Shown: in pieces, positions 7,386 to 12,443 of the stretch
How positions within the stretch are numbered: the stretch's first letter is position 1
Layout: each line of letters opens with the position of its first letter
Origin: an uncultured Clostridia bacterium
Lineage (GTDB): Bacteria; Bacillota; Clostridia; Christensenellales; UBA1242
Length of the DNA: 12,443 nt
Reading direction: 5' to 3'
Assembly: GCA_937907645.1 (NCBI GenBank)
Contig: CALCWV010000042.1
Span: forward strand, 1 to 12,443
Program-made: the position numbers and the translations under genes
Notes under the pieces: model-generated
Databases searched by the model: none
The model's input: the letters and a program-made list of their open reading frames with translations, nothing else
Told to the model about the DNA's origin: nothing

Positions 7386-7751
7386 TTATTTTGTCCTCGC
7401 TTTAAATATTAATCCGAACAAAAACGCAAAACCAACCGCCGCTGCAATTCCTCCAGCTGTCGCCTGCAAGCCACCAGTAAAAGCCCCTATTAATCCCGTT
7501 GCTCTAACAGCCCCGATTGCCCCCCTGGCCAGCGACGCGCCAAAGCCAATAATAGGAACTGTTATCCCCGCTTTAGCAACAGATGCTATTGGCTCAAATA
7601 TCGTACAAGCTTCGAGAAGAACTCCCACGAGGACAAAGGTTACAAGAATCCTAGCTGATGTGATTTTTGTTGTTATGATAAGAATTTGACCTATCATACA
7701 AACAGCTCCACCAACTAAAAAGACCCATAAATATGTTAAAAAGTATTCCAT
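7386..7751 (-). CDS. spoVAE: Stage V sporulation protein AE (SpoVAE/AEb, dipicolinate channel subunit)
   Basis: A small hydrophobic protein of 121 residues from the SpoVA complex in the spore inner membrane, which moves dipicolinic acid into the forespore and out at germination. Several membrane segments are visible (about 4-27, 33-52, and the Gly/Ala-rich 62-116), with the family motif VPIIGFGASLARGAI at about 65-79 and a short basic end (FKARTK). The start has an excellent site, AAGGAGG, four bases before ATG 7751. It follows spoVAD after 9 nt and is the last gene of the conserved AC-AD-AE trio. It is related in sequence to SpoVAC: both carry an VGGxxCMIGQ segment near the N-terminus and a VPI[IT]GF motif. 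Local GC is raised by Ala, Gly and Arg codons. Confidence 0.95.
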   Translation of the reverse strand: MEYFLTYLWVFLVGGAVCMIGQILIITTKITSARILVTFVLVGVLLEACTIFEPIASVAKAGITVPIIGFGASLARGAIGAVRATGLIGAFTGGLQATAGGIAAAVGFAFLFGLIFKARTK

Positions 7752-7760
7752 TTTTCCTCC

Positions 7761-8762
7761 TTAATCAATATTCTCAATGACAACAGCATGACAGATTCCA
7801 GGAATAGAATCTCCTTGTTGTGAAGCCGTTGTCGACATCAATGCTCCCGTAGGCAAAAATAGCACTTTATTAATTTCTTTCTTGTTGAGTTTTCCAATTA
7901 TAAAAGAATTTAAAATACTTGCACTACATCCACACCCGCTTCCACCACACATGGTGTCTTGTTTTCTTGAAAAATAAACGTGACCACAGTCCATATAGTT
8001 AGTTCCTAAATTCAAACCTTTTTCTTCCAACAAATCCAGCAGAATCTCACTTCCAAGTTTTCCTAAATCCCCTGTAACTATTAAATCATAATAATCGGGA
8101 GTTCTCTTGGTATCCTTAAAATGGGTTAAAATTGTATCTGCCGCCGCAGGTGCCATTGCTGCACCCATATTGTTTACATCACGAATGTTGTAATCCACGA
8201 CCTTCCCAAATGTTGCCATTGTTATTCTCGGCCCAGTGCCTTCTTTAGACAATACACATGCTCCAGCCCCTGTTACAGTCCACTGAGAGGTTGGAACTCG
8301 TTGATTTCCAAGCTCAAGAGGAAATCTAAACTGCCTTTCTGCTGTTGAAAAATGTGAAGCTGTCGAGCAGACAACATTATTAAAGAATCCACCATCAATT
8401 AACATCGCTCCAACTGCAAGCGTTTCTGCCATTGTTGAACATGCACCAAAAAGTCCTAGATAAGGAATACTAAACTGCCTTGCTGCATATGAGGAACTTA
8501 TAATCTGATTTAAAAGGTCTCCAGACAAAATTAAATTAATATTATCCGCTCCGACCTTAGATTTTTTAATAGCACCTTTAATCACATGCTCAATCATCTT
8601 TCTTTCAGCTTTTTCATAAGTTTTTTCTCCAAATAGGTCGTTTTCCATAACAAAGTCGAAATATTGTCCAAAAGGGCCCTGTCCTTCCTTAGGCCCAACG
8701 ATAGAATATGAGCCAGAGATCACAGGCTTGTTATAAAAATAAATTGATTGTCTTTTAGCCAC
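7761..8762 (-). CDS. spoVAD: Stage V sporulation protein AD (SpoVAD, dipicolinate-binding)
   Basis: Peripheral, thiolase-fold subunit of the SpoVA complex; the Bacillus homologue binds dipicolinic acid directly. It has 333 residues, normal for the family. Recognisable segments are the N-terminal FYNKPVISGSYSIVGPKEG, PYLGLFGACSTMAETLAVGA around Cys108 at the thiolase-like active-site position, and VCSTASHFSTAERQFRFPLE. Further on are WTVTGAGACVL, LGSEILLDLL, MCGGSGCGCSASIL and a C-terminal VLFLPTGALMSTTASQQGDS. The start is GTG 8762, with GAGGTG just before it and the family N-terminus MAKRQSIYF; no ATG fits. It lies 8 nt after spoVAC and 9 nt before spoVAE, so the three form one transcriptional unit, in other spore formers forespore-specific. 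Confidence 0.97.
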   Translation of the reverse strand: MAKRQSIYFYNKPVISGSYSIVGPKEGQGPFGQYFDFVMENDLFGEKTYEKAERKMIEHVIKGAIKKSKVGADNINLILSGDLLNQIISSSYAARQFSIPYLGLFGACSTMAETLAVGAMLIDGGFFNNVVCSTASHFSTAERQFRFPLELGNQRVPTSQWTVTGAGACVLSKEGTGPRITMATFGKVVDYNIRDVNNMGAAMAPAAADTILTHFKDTKRTPDYYDLIVTGDLGKLGSEILLDLLEEKGLNLGTNYMDCGHVYFSRKQDTMCGGSGCGCSASILNSFIIGKLNKKEINKVLFLPTGALMSTTASQQGDSIPGICHAVVIENID

Positions 8763-8770
8763 TTTTCACC

Positions 8771-9217
8771 TCACACAAACAAGTATATTAGTCCTACTAA
8801 AATGCTCGCAACAATTCCTGTAACAATTACAGGTCCAGCAATTGTAAACATCTTCACACACATCCCAAAAATAATTCCTTCGTTTTTAAATTCTACAGAT
8901 GGACTCGCAATAGAATTTGAGAAACCCGTGATAGGAACTATTGAGCCCCCGCCCGCGAACTTTCCTATTTTGTCATAAACACCAATTCCAGTAAGCAACG
9001 ACGCAAGGAAAATCAAAAAAATTGAAGCATAAGTGCTCGCCGTCTGCTCAGCCATCCCTGGGAAACAGTAAAGAAGCAAGTCACTTGCTCCCTGTCCTAT
9101 CATACAGATTACTCCACCCACCCAAAACGAATTAAATAGTGATGGCCATGCTTTAGTCTTTGGAATCCTAGCCTCTACATATTTGTTATAGGCAAGATCA
9201 CGTTCTTTTGCGTTCAT
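8771..9217 (-). CDS. spoVAC: Stage V sporulation protein AC (SpoVAC, channel subunit)
   Basis: Integral membrane subunit of the SpoVA dipicolinate channel in the spore inner membrane; the Bacillus homologue behaves as a mechanosensitive channel. It has 148 residues, standard length. After a charged cytoplasmic start (MNAKERDLAYNKYVEARIPK), membrane segments appear at about 32-52, 62-80 and 124-148, with the family motifs FWVGGVICMIGQG, FAGGGSIVPITGFSNSIASP and the acidic EFKNEGIIFGMCVKMF. AAGGAG precedes ATG 9217 by five bases. It is the first gene of the operon; spoVAA and spoVAB, present in Bacillus, are absent here, as in many Clostridia. A forespore-type promoter lies immediately upstream and faces that of the divergent lipoprotein gene. 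Confidence 0.96.
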   Translation of the reverse strand: MNAKERDLAYNKYVEARIPKTKAWPSLFNSFWVGGVICMIGQGASDLLLYCFPGMAEQTASTYASIFLIFLASLLTGIGVYDKIGKFAGGGSIVPITGFSNSIASPSVEFKNEGIIFGMCVKMFTIAGPVIVTGIVASILVGLIYLFV

Positions 9218-9234
9218 GTTTTCTCCTTTTAAAA

Positions 9235-9263
9235 TATGGTTGCCTCATTATAAAAAGATAAAC
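9235..9263 (-). promoter_or_regulatory. Candidate forespore (sigma-F/G) promoter of spoVAC-AD-AE
   Basis: On the minus strand GTTTA (9263-9259) matches the sigma-F -35 pattern GYWTA. After 14 bases comes GGCAACCATA (9244-9235), one mismatch from the -10 pattern GGNRANANTW. The transcript would start near 9228, just before the ribosome binding site. A TATAAT hexamer (9252-9247) also lies here but lacks a good -35. The match to the sigma-G pattern CATNHTA is weaker. This is a prediction from Bacillus consensus sequences. Confidence 0.4.
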
Positions 9264-9288
9264 AACTAATTTAAGCATCTAGGAATTC

Positions 9289-9318
9289 TGAATAAAATCC
9301 TTCAAACTGCAAATACTA
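9289..9318 (+). promoter_or_regulatory. Forespore (sigma-G/F-type) promoter of the lipoprotein gene
   Basis: TGAATA (9289-9294), 17 bases, then AATACTA (9312-9318). The Bacillus sigma-G consensus is about TGAATA, 17-18 bases, CATACTA, so only one position of the two elements differs. The extended -10 GCAAATACTA also fits the sigma-F pattern with one mismatch. Transcription would begin near 9325, leaving a short leader with AGGAGG at 9329-9334 before ATG 9339. No sigma-A promoter competes in this gap on the plus strand. Confidence 0.62.
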
Positions 9319-9338
9319 ATCCTGAGTTAGGAGGTTTT

Positions 9339-10736
9339 ATGAAGAAAAAAACTATTATAATCGGATTGTGTCTAGCATCTTGCCTTGGAATCACAGGATG
9401 TGGAAGCTCACAAGATGCAGTCATCTCAAATTTATCAAATCAAATTGATTTTTTAAACAACACTGTTAATGCTATCAACAAAAACATGAGCAGTATTCCT
9501 AATATTTCGCTTGAAAATAATTTAGATGAAAATCTCACAGGTGTATATCAAGCAACTAAGGATATTTACAATAATCAGACGTCATATAAAACAGCTATCT
9601 CAACGAAAAACGCAATGATTAAAAAGGCAATCACAAATAAGGAATTGAAACTAACTGATCAGGATAAAAAAGCTCTTATCGATTTAACAACAGCTTTATC
9701 AAAAAACACTCGAAGCTTAGACGAATCAAGATCAGAATTAGTCCGCGCTGCAACTGATGTAAGCAGAAATTATAAAGACAGAAACTCGTCAACAACTCAA
9801 ATTTCAGCCAAAGTTAACAGGTTATCCAACTGTATGAACTCTCAGTCCAGCTACTATAAAAACTTAATTAATACACTAAATAGTATTGAGAGCATATTAA
9901 ACATAGAGGATTCTTCCTTCGATTACAATAACCTTGATAAAGTAGTCGATGAAAACACAAAAAAAGAAGATAACTCAAAGAATATGCAAGATCTTCTCTA
10001 CAATTATCTTCTAAATGATTTAAATAACAAAAATAACACAGACAATGACAAAGGATTTACTACTCTTCCTAATAAGGACCTTGACAGTCCCTGTAATGAC
10101 GGGATTTGTAATAAACCAGGGACAATAAATCAAAATAACTGTCCTAATGGCGTATGTCCGCCAGCAAACAACGGAGCCATTAATAACGGGATCGTAAATA
10201 ATGGCGCAATAAACAACGCAGCATACAATAATGGGATTTATAACAACGGCATATACAATGGAAATTATAACAGAATAACAAATCCATCGAGAAATACCGA
10301 CACTTATCAGCCTTTAAATAGAAACATTGACACTTACAGACCTTTTGGAACTGGATATTATAATTCCCCTCTTGTAAATAACGGCGCTACTGCAGTAGAT
10401 ACTCATCCAGCTCCTGTTGATGACAACACTGATATTAGAAGAAATAACAACACTAATCAAGTTGACAACAGCAATCATCACAGAAAACACCCTATAAGGC
10501 ACACTCCTCGCACAGAGGCTATTGATACGAAGGATATTAAAAGAACTGACGTTATAAAAGATGTTAAAAAGAATGGATTAAATGAAAGCAAAAAACAAAC
10601 ATTTGCTGGAAAAACTGAGAAATTAATTGAAAAAAAGGGGGCTCTTAGCCTTGATATTAATCAAAAAATTAGAGATTTAATTAAGAAAAAAGAGAAAGAG
10701 ACTTTTAACAATTCAAACTTCTTAAATTTAAGATAA
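9339..10736 (+). CDS. Putative forespore lipoprotein, coiled-coil plus Asn-rich repeats; family not recognised
   Basis: I do not recognise this 465-residue protein. It has a lipoprotein signal peptide (MKKKTIIIGLCLASCLGITGC) with lipidated Cys21. Residues 22-190 are helical and rich in Asn, Ser and Lys with heptad-like hydrophobics (ISNLSNQIDFLNNTVNAIN, ALIDLTTALSKNT, NLINTLNSIESILN), probably coiled coil. Two similar cysteine pairs follow, C252-NDGI-C257 and C268-PNGV-C273. Next come an Asn-Gly repeat (278-312), a duplicated DTY-[QR]-P segment (319-336), a His/Arg/Pro patch (380-391) and a basic helical tail (400-465). ATG 9339 has AGGAGG four bases before it. Placement between spoVAC and sigF and the sigma-G/F-like promoter suggest forespore expression, with the protein anchored to the outer face of the forespore inner membrane. 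That location and any structural role are inference. The last nine bases overlap sigF on the other strand. Confidence 0.85.
   Translation: MKKKTIIIGLCLASCLGITGCGSSQDAVISNLSNQIDFLNNTVNAINKNMSSIPNISLENNLDENLTGVYQATKDIYNNQTSYKTAISTKNAMIKKAITNKELKLTDQDKKALIDLTTALSKNTRSLDESRSELVRAATDVSRNYKDRNSSTTQISAKVNRLSNCMNSQSSYYKNLINTLNSIESILNIEDSSFDYNNLDKVVDENTKKEDNSKNMQDLLYNYLLNDLNNKNNTDNDKGFTTLPNKDLDSPCNDGICNKPGTINQNNCPNGVCPPANNGAINNGIVNNGAINNAAYNNGIYNNGIYNGNYNRITNPSRNTDTYQPLNRNIDTYRPFGTGYYNSPLVNNGATAVDTHPAPVDDNTDIRRNNNTNQVDNSNHHRKHPIRHTPRTEAIDTKDIKRTDVIKDVKKNGLNESKKQTFAGKTEKLIEKKGALSLDINQKIRDLIKKKEKETFNNSNFLNLR
10170..10274 (+). repeat. Asn-Gly repeat tract in the lipoprotein gene
   Basis: Residues 278-312 consist of irregular five- to six-residue units of the type N-N-G-x-x (NNGAI, NNGIV, NNGAI, NNAAY, NNGIY, NNGIY, NGNY). 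The Asn and Gly codons vary between units (AAT/AAC, GGA/GGG/GGC), so the repeat is clearer in protein than in DNA, which suggests an old expansion or selection on the peptide. Such tracts are usually disordered. Confidence 0.8.
10291..10350 (+). repeat. Imperfect 30-bp tandem duplication in the lipoprotein gene
   Basis: Bases 10291-10320 and 10321-10350 align over 30 positions with roughly 70 percent identity. Both start GAAA and share GACACTTA and CCTTT. The encoded units are N-T-DTYQPL-N and N-I-DTYRPF-G. This is an in-frame duplication within the disordered part of the protein. Confidence 0.65.
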
Positions 10737-11447
10737 TTTAAGTTTAAAAGATTCTAAAATTTTATTCTCTAGCCTAGAAACTTGGACTTGCGAAATTCCA
10801 AGTTTTTTTGCTACTTCACTTTGTGTTCGGTCATAAAAATATCTCATTAAAATGATTTTTCTATCTCTTTCGCAGAGTGCCTTTATCATTTCCTTGATAG
10901 TGATTTTATCCATAATACTGTTATCATTATTCAAGCTATCAAAGCGATCGATAACTAAAAGATCCGAATCTTCACTTTCCAAAGGAGCAAAAAGTGAAAC
11001 AGGCTTCTTTGATGCTTCCATTGCAATAATAATTTCTTGCTCATCAACATTAAATTCTTTAGAGATCTGCTCAATAGAAGGCTTCTCTTTGTTTATTGCA
11101 TAGTAACTTTCAACAAACTTGTTTATCGATAAATTCAGCGATTTAAGCGAACGAGAAACCTTTATTTCCCCGTCATCTCTCATAAATCTTTTGATTTCAC
11201 CGATGACCATAGGAACAACGTAAGTTGAAAATTTCACATCATACTCTGCATTAAAGTTTTTGATGGCTTTGATAAATCCCAAACACCCAAGCTGATATAA
11301 ATCTTCATATTCAATTCCCTTATCCTTAAAGCGCTTAATCACACTTTTAATTAAGGAAGAATTTTCATTAACCAAAATATTTTTGGCATTTTCATCTCCC
11401 TTTTGTGCCTCAAGGACAAGTTTTTTAATTTCCTCGCTATCTAACAT
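10728..11447 (-). CDS. sigF: RNA polymerase sigma-F factor (forespore-specific)
   Basis: First compartment-specific sigma factor of sporulation (SpoIIAC), 239 residues. Region 2 spans about 28-100 (EYEDLYQLGCLGFIKAIKNF, KFSTYVVPMVIGEIKRFMRD), region 3 about 101-150 (PSIEQISKEFNVDEQEI), and region 4 about 183-233 (ERDRKIILMRYFYDRTQSEV, KKLGISQVQVSRLENKILE with the DNA-reading helix). The identity as sigma-F rather than sigma-G rests mainly on the operon: it follows spoIIAA and spoIIAB. ATG 11447 overlaps the last seven bases of spoIIAB and has no strong Shine-Dalgarno, so translation is probably coupled to that of its inhibitor, as is known elsewhere. Downstream it converges on the lipoprotein gene with a nine-base overlap, and I see no clear terminator for it. 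Confidence 0.97.
   Translation of the reverse strand: MLDSEEIKKLVLEAQKGDENAKNILVNENSSLIKSVIKRFKDKGIEYEDLYQLGCLGFIKAIKNFNAEYDVKFSTYVVPMVIGEIKRFMRDDGEIKVSRSLKSLNLSINKFVESYYAINKEKPSIEQISKEFNVDEQEIIIAMEASKKPVSLFAPLESEDSDLLVIDRFDSLNNDNSIMDKITIKEMIKALCERDRKIILMRYFYDRTQSEVAKKLGISQVQVSRLENKILESFKLKLS
10778..10809 (+). terminator. Probable intrinsic terminator of the lipoprotein mRNA, inside the sigF coding sequence
   Basis: AAACTTGGA (10778-10786) and TCCAAGTTT (10797-10805) form a perfect 9-bp stem around a 10-nt loop. A run of seven T residues (10803-10809) follows at the 3' side of the plus strand. On the minus strand the stem is followed by only three T residues and then C, so it should not stop sigF transcription. 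It lies 42-73 bases past the lipoprotein stop codon, within the sigF codons for the region 4.2 helix-turn-helix. The stem has only three G-C pairs, so efficiency is uncertain. Confidence 0.58.
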
Positions 11448-11890
11448 TCACGACCTACACAAGCCTCTTTAGTTTTAATTTGCTTTAAAAGTGTGACCTT
11501 TAATCCTCTATTTCCATTCTTTTCAACATTCATTTTATCCATAAAGCTTTCCATAATTGCAAAGCCCATGCCGCTACGCTCTTGACTAGGCTTTGTTGTA
11601 TAGAAAGGCTCTCTAGCTTGCCTAATATTCTCAATTCCAATTCCCTTGTCAGAAATAACGACTTTCAAAAGGTCGTTTGTAATCTCAGCTTTCAAATAAA
11701 TCTCCCCATTCCCCTCAGGATAAGCATGGACAACGCAATTTGTAACTGCTTCAGAAACAGCTGTTTTTATATCATTAAGTTCCTCTAAAGTTGGATCTAA
11801 TTGTAAACAGAAAGCAGCCACGCAAGTTCTTGCAAAGCCCTCATTTTCAGATGTAGATTTAAATCTAAGTTCCATATAGTTATTATTCAT
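11441..11890 (-). CDS. spoIIAB: Anti-sigma-F factor and serine kinase SpoIIAB
   Basis: GHKL-fold ATPase that binds and holds sigma-F in the predivisional cell and mother cell, and phosphorylates SpoIIAA. It has 149 residues, family length. Visible signatures are the N-box EAVTNCVVHAYP (47-58), G1 DKGIGIENI (81-89), FYTTKP (96-101) and the G2/lid SGMGFAIMESF (106-116). The N-terminal MELRFKSTSENEGFARTCVA carries the conserved Arg that contacts partners. ATG 11890 has GGAGG four bases upstream; the in-frame ATG five codons later would also leave the fold intact but has no comparable site. It lies 8 nt after spoIIAA and overlaps sigF by 7 nt. Confidence 0.97.
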   Translation of the reverse strand: MNNNYMELRFKSTSENEGFARTCVAAFCLQLDPTLEELNDIKTAVSEAVTNCVVHAYPEGNGEIYLKAEITNDLLKVVISDKGIGIENIRQAREPFYTTKPSQERSGMGFAIMESFMDKMNVEKNGNRGLKVTLLKQIKTKEACVGREC

Positions 11891-11898
11891 AATCCCTC

Positions 11899-12207
11899 CT
11901 AAACAATTTTTGGCATTAAATCATAAAGCCCTGTCATCTTAAATATTTTTTCTGCATGTGTTGAAGGATTACAGATATAAATTGGGATTTTCCTGTCTTT
12001 CATCCTCTTATATCTCCCTAACAAGACTCCTATTCCCGTGCTATCCATAAAATCAAGCTCGGATAGGTCAATTATTATTTGACCAAAGCCCTTTTTGGAA
12101 AACATAGTATCCATCTCGTTTCTGACATATTCAGCTGAGTGTTCATCTAATTCTCCGCAGAGTAATAGATACAAAACTCCGTTGTAAATTCTGCTCTTTA
12201 CTTTCAT
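11899..12207 (-). CDS. spoIIAA: Anti-anti-sigma factor SpoIIAA
   Basis: STAS-domain protein whose unphosphorylated form displaces sigma-F from SpoIIAB in the forespore. The phosphorylation switch is Ser56 in DLSELDFMDSTGIGVLLGRY (47-66), with the family start MKVKSRIYNGVLYLLLCGELD and the C-terminal IFKMTGLYDLMP. The reading frame is open nine codons further to 12234, but ATG 12207 is chosen: GGAGG lies four bases before it, and the 102-residue product then begins like other family members. The upstream nine codons would run through the ribosome binding site and the promoter -10. It is the first gene of the spoIIA operon. Confidence 0.96.
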   Translation of the reverse strand: MKVKSRIYNGVLYLLLCGELDEHSAEYVRNEMDTMFSKKGFGQIIIDLSELDFMDSTGIGVLLGRYKRMKDRKIPIYICNPSTHAEKIFKMTGLYDLMPKIV

Positions 12208-12224
12208 AACGCCTCCTTGCTTAG

Positions 12225-12233
12225 AGTATAGCA
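12225..12233 (-). promoter_or_regulatory. Candidate extended -10 promoter of the spoIIA operon
   Basis: TGCTATACT on the minus strand is an extended -10 (TGn plus TATACT, five of six) with no convincing -35, only T-rich DNA. Transcription would start near 12218, just before the ribosome binding site. I could not find the sigma-H pattern (AGGA...GAAT) that drives spoIIA in Bacillus subtilis, so the controlling sigma factor is unclear. Confidence 0.4.
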
Positions 12234-12262
12234 TTAGTAAAATTGAAAAAAATAAACGCTTT

Positions 12263-12287
12263 TAGCGAAATTAAACAGAATTTGTCA
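12263..12287. promoter_or_regulatory. Two Spo0A-box-like sequences upstream of spoIIAA
   Basis: The Spo0A consensus is TGNCGAA. TAGCGAA (12263-12269, plus strand) and TGACAAA (12287-12281, minus strand) each match six of seven. They lie about 45-70 bases upstream of the predicted start of transcription, a usual position for activation by Spo0A. Seven-base near-matches are common by chance in AT-rich DNA, so this is weak evidence that becomes plausible only through context. Confidence 0.3.
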
Positions 12288-12304
12288 TAAAGATTAATAG
12301 TAAT

Positions 12305-12346
12305 AAAAAAGGACTATTATGTTATAATAATATAACATAATAGCCC
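12305..12346 (-). terminator. Intrinsic terminator for a gene right of the window
   Basis: A 16-bp stem (GGGCTATTATGTTATA on the minus strand, 12346-12331, pairing with 12326-12311) with a 4-nt loop and a single G-T wobble, followed by six T residues (12310-12305). On the plus strand the wobble becomes an A-C mismatch and the T-tract is poor, so it reads as a minus-strand terminator. It separates spoIIA from whatever is transcribed toward it from the right. Confidence 0.85.
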
Positions 12347-12369
12347 TTGTTTAATTTAGTATTAGGACG

Positions 12370-12403
12370 AAAAAAAATTCAACCTGATATGGTTGAATTT
12401 TTT
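12370..12403. terminator. Second, bidirectional intrinsic terminator
   Basis: TTCAACC and GGTTGAA surround the loop TGATAT and are flanked by eight A residues on the left and six T residues on the right, so the stem can extend through A-T pairs and the hairpin works on either strand. It stands 24 bases before the first terminator for minus-strand transcription, giving a tandem pair. The remaining 40 bases (12404-12443) have stop codons in all three minus-strand frames and may hold the last few codons and stop of a minus-strand gene, such as an ending I-E-V-R, but this cannot be assigned. Confidence 0.75.
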
Positions 12404-12443
12404 AATTCATTAAATAGTTCTTTTAGTTATCTTACTTCAATCT

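Noticed and set aside
10314..10502. Minus-strand open frame inside the lipoprotein gene
   Set aside because: The lipoprotein has a signal peptide, ribosome binding site and promoter on the plus strand; the antisense frame only mirrors its Asn codons as Ile/Val.
10630..10660. GGCT-AAG-AGCC hairpin followed by C and T residues on the minus strand, as a sigF terminator
   Set aside because: Only a four-base stem, with three C residues between stem and T-tract; too weak to claim.
1..12443. CRISPR arrays, tRNA or rRNA genes, transposases, phage genes or attachment sites
   Set aside because: None seen on either strand; apart from the lipoprotein gene, all coding sequences are housekeeping or core sporulation genes.

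Overview
The window looks like chromosomal DNA of an endospore-forming, low-GC Bacillota, most likely a Clostridia-type lineage. The evidence is AT-rich DNA, strong GGAGG ribosome binding sites, a tRNA-sensing T-box leader, and a core sporulation cluster (spoIIAA-spoIIAB-sigF and spoVAC-spoVAD-spoVAE). I cannot name the genus from sequence alone.

Left part (1-5764, minus strand): one tightly packed operon reads pheS, pheT, a cysteine desulfurase, then thiI. It is preceded by a complete T-box leader with a UUC (Phe) specifier, a UGGU acceptor-binding bulge and a terminator/antiterminator switch. The two aminoacyl-tRNA synthetase subunits are therefore co-transcribed with a sulfur donor enzyme and the tRNA 4-thiouridine/thiazole sulfurtransferase. 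thiI runs off the left edge and carries an apparent -1 frameshift near position 577. Its 3' part is visibly richer in GC than the rest of the operon.

Middle (5772-9217): an RluA-family pseudouridine synthase is read on the plus strand from a good sigma-A promoter that leaves almost no 5' leader. It meets the sporulation gene yunB tail to tail with no intergenic base. Upstream of yunB on the minus strand is the spoVAC-spoVAD-spoVAE operon, whose products move dipicolinic acid into the forespore and release it at germination.

Right part (9218-12443): a plus-strand gene for a 465-residue lipoprotein of no family I recognise sits between spoVAC and sigF. It has an apparent forespore (sigma-G/F-type) promoter head to head with that of spoVAC, and its 3' end overlaps the 3' end of sigF. 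The spoIIAA-spoIIAB-sigF operon on the minus strand encodes the first forespore sigma factor and its anti-sigma and anti-anti-sigma regulators. The far right holds two factor-independent terminators for a gene outside the window and the spoIIA promoter region.

A recurring design stands out. Both plus-strand genes converge on a minus-strand gene with no spacer, and for both the only terminator-like hairpin with a T-tract lies inside the coding sequence of the opposing gene (yunB and sigF). Each plus-strand mRNA would then carry about 82 nt of antisense to its neighbour. The best candidates for something undescribed are the forespore lipoprotein and its arrangement against sigF.
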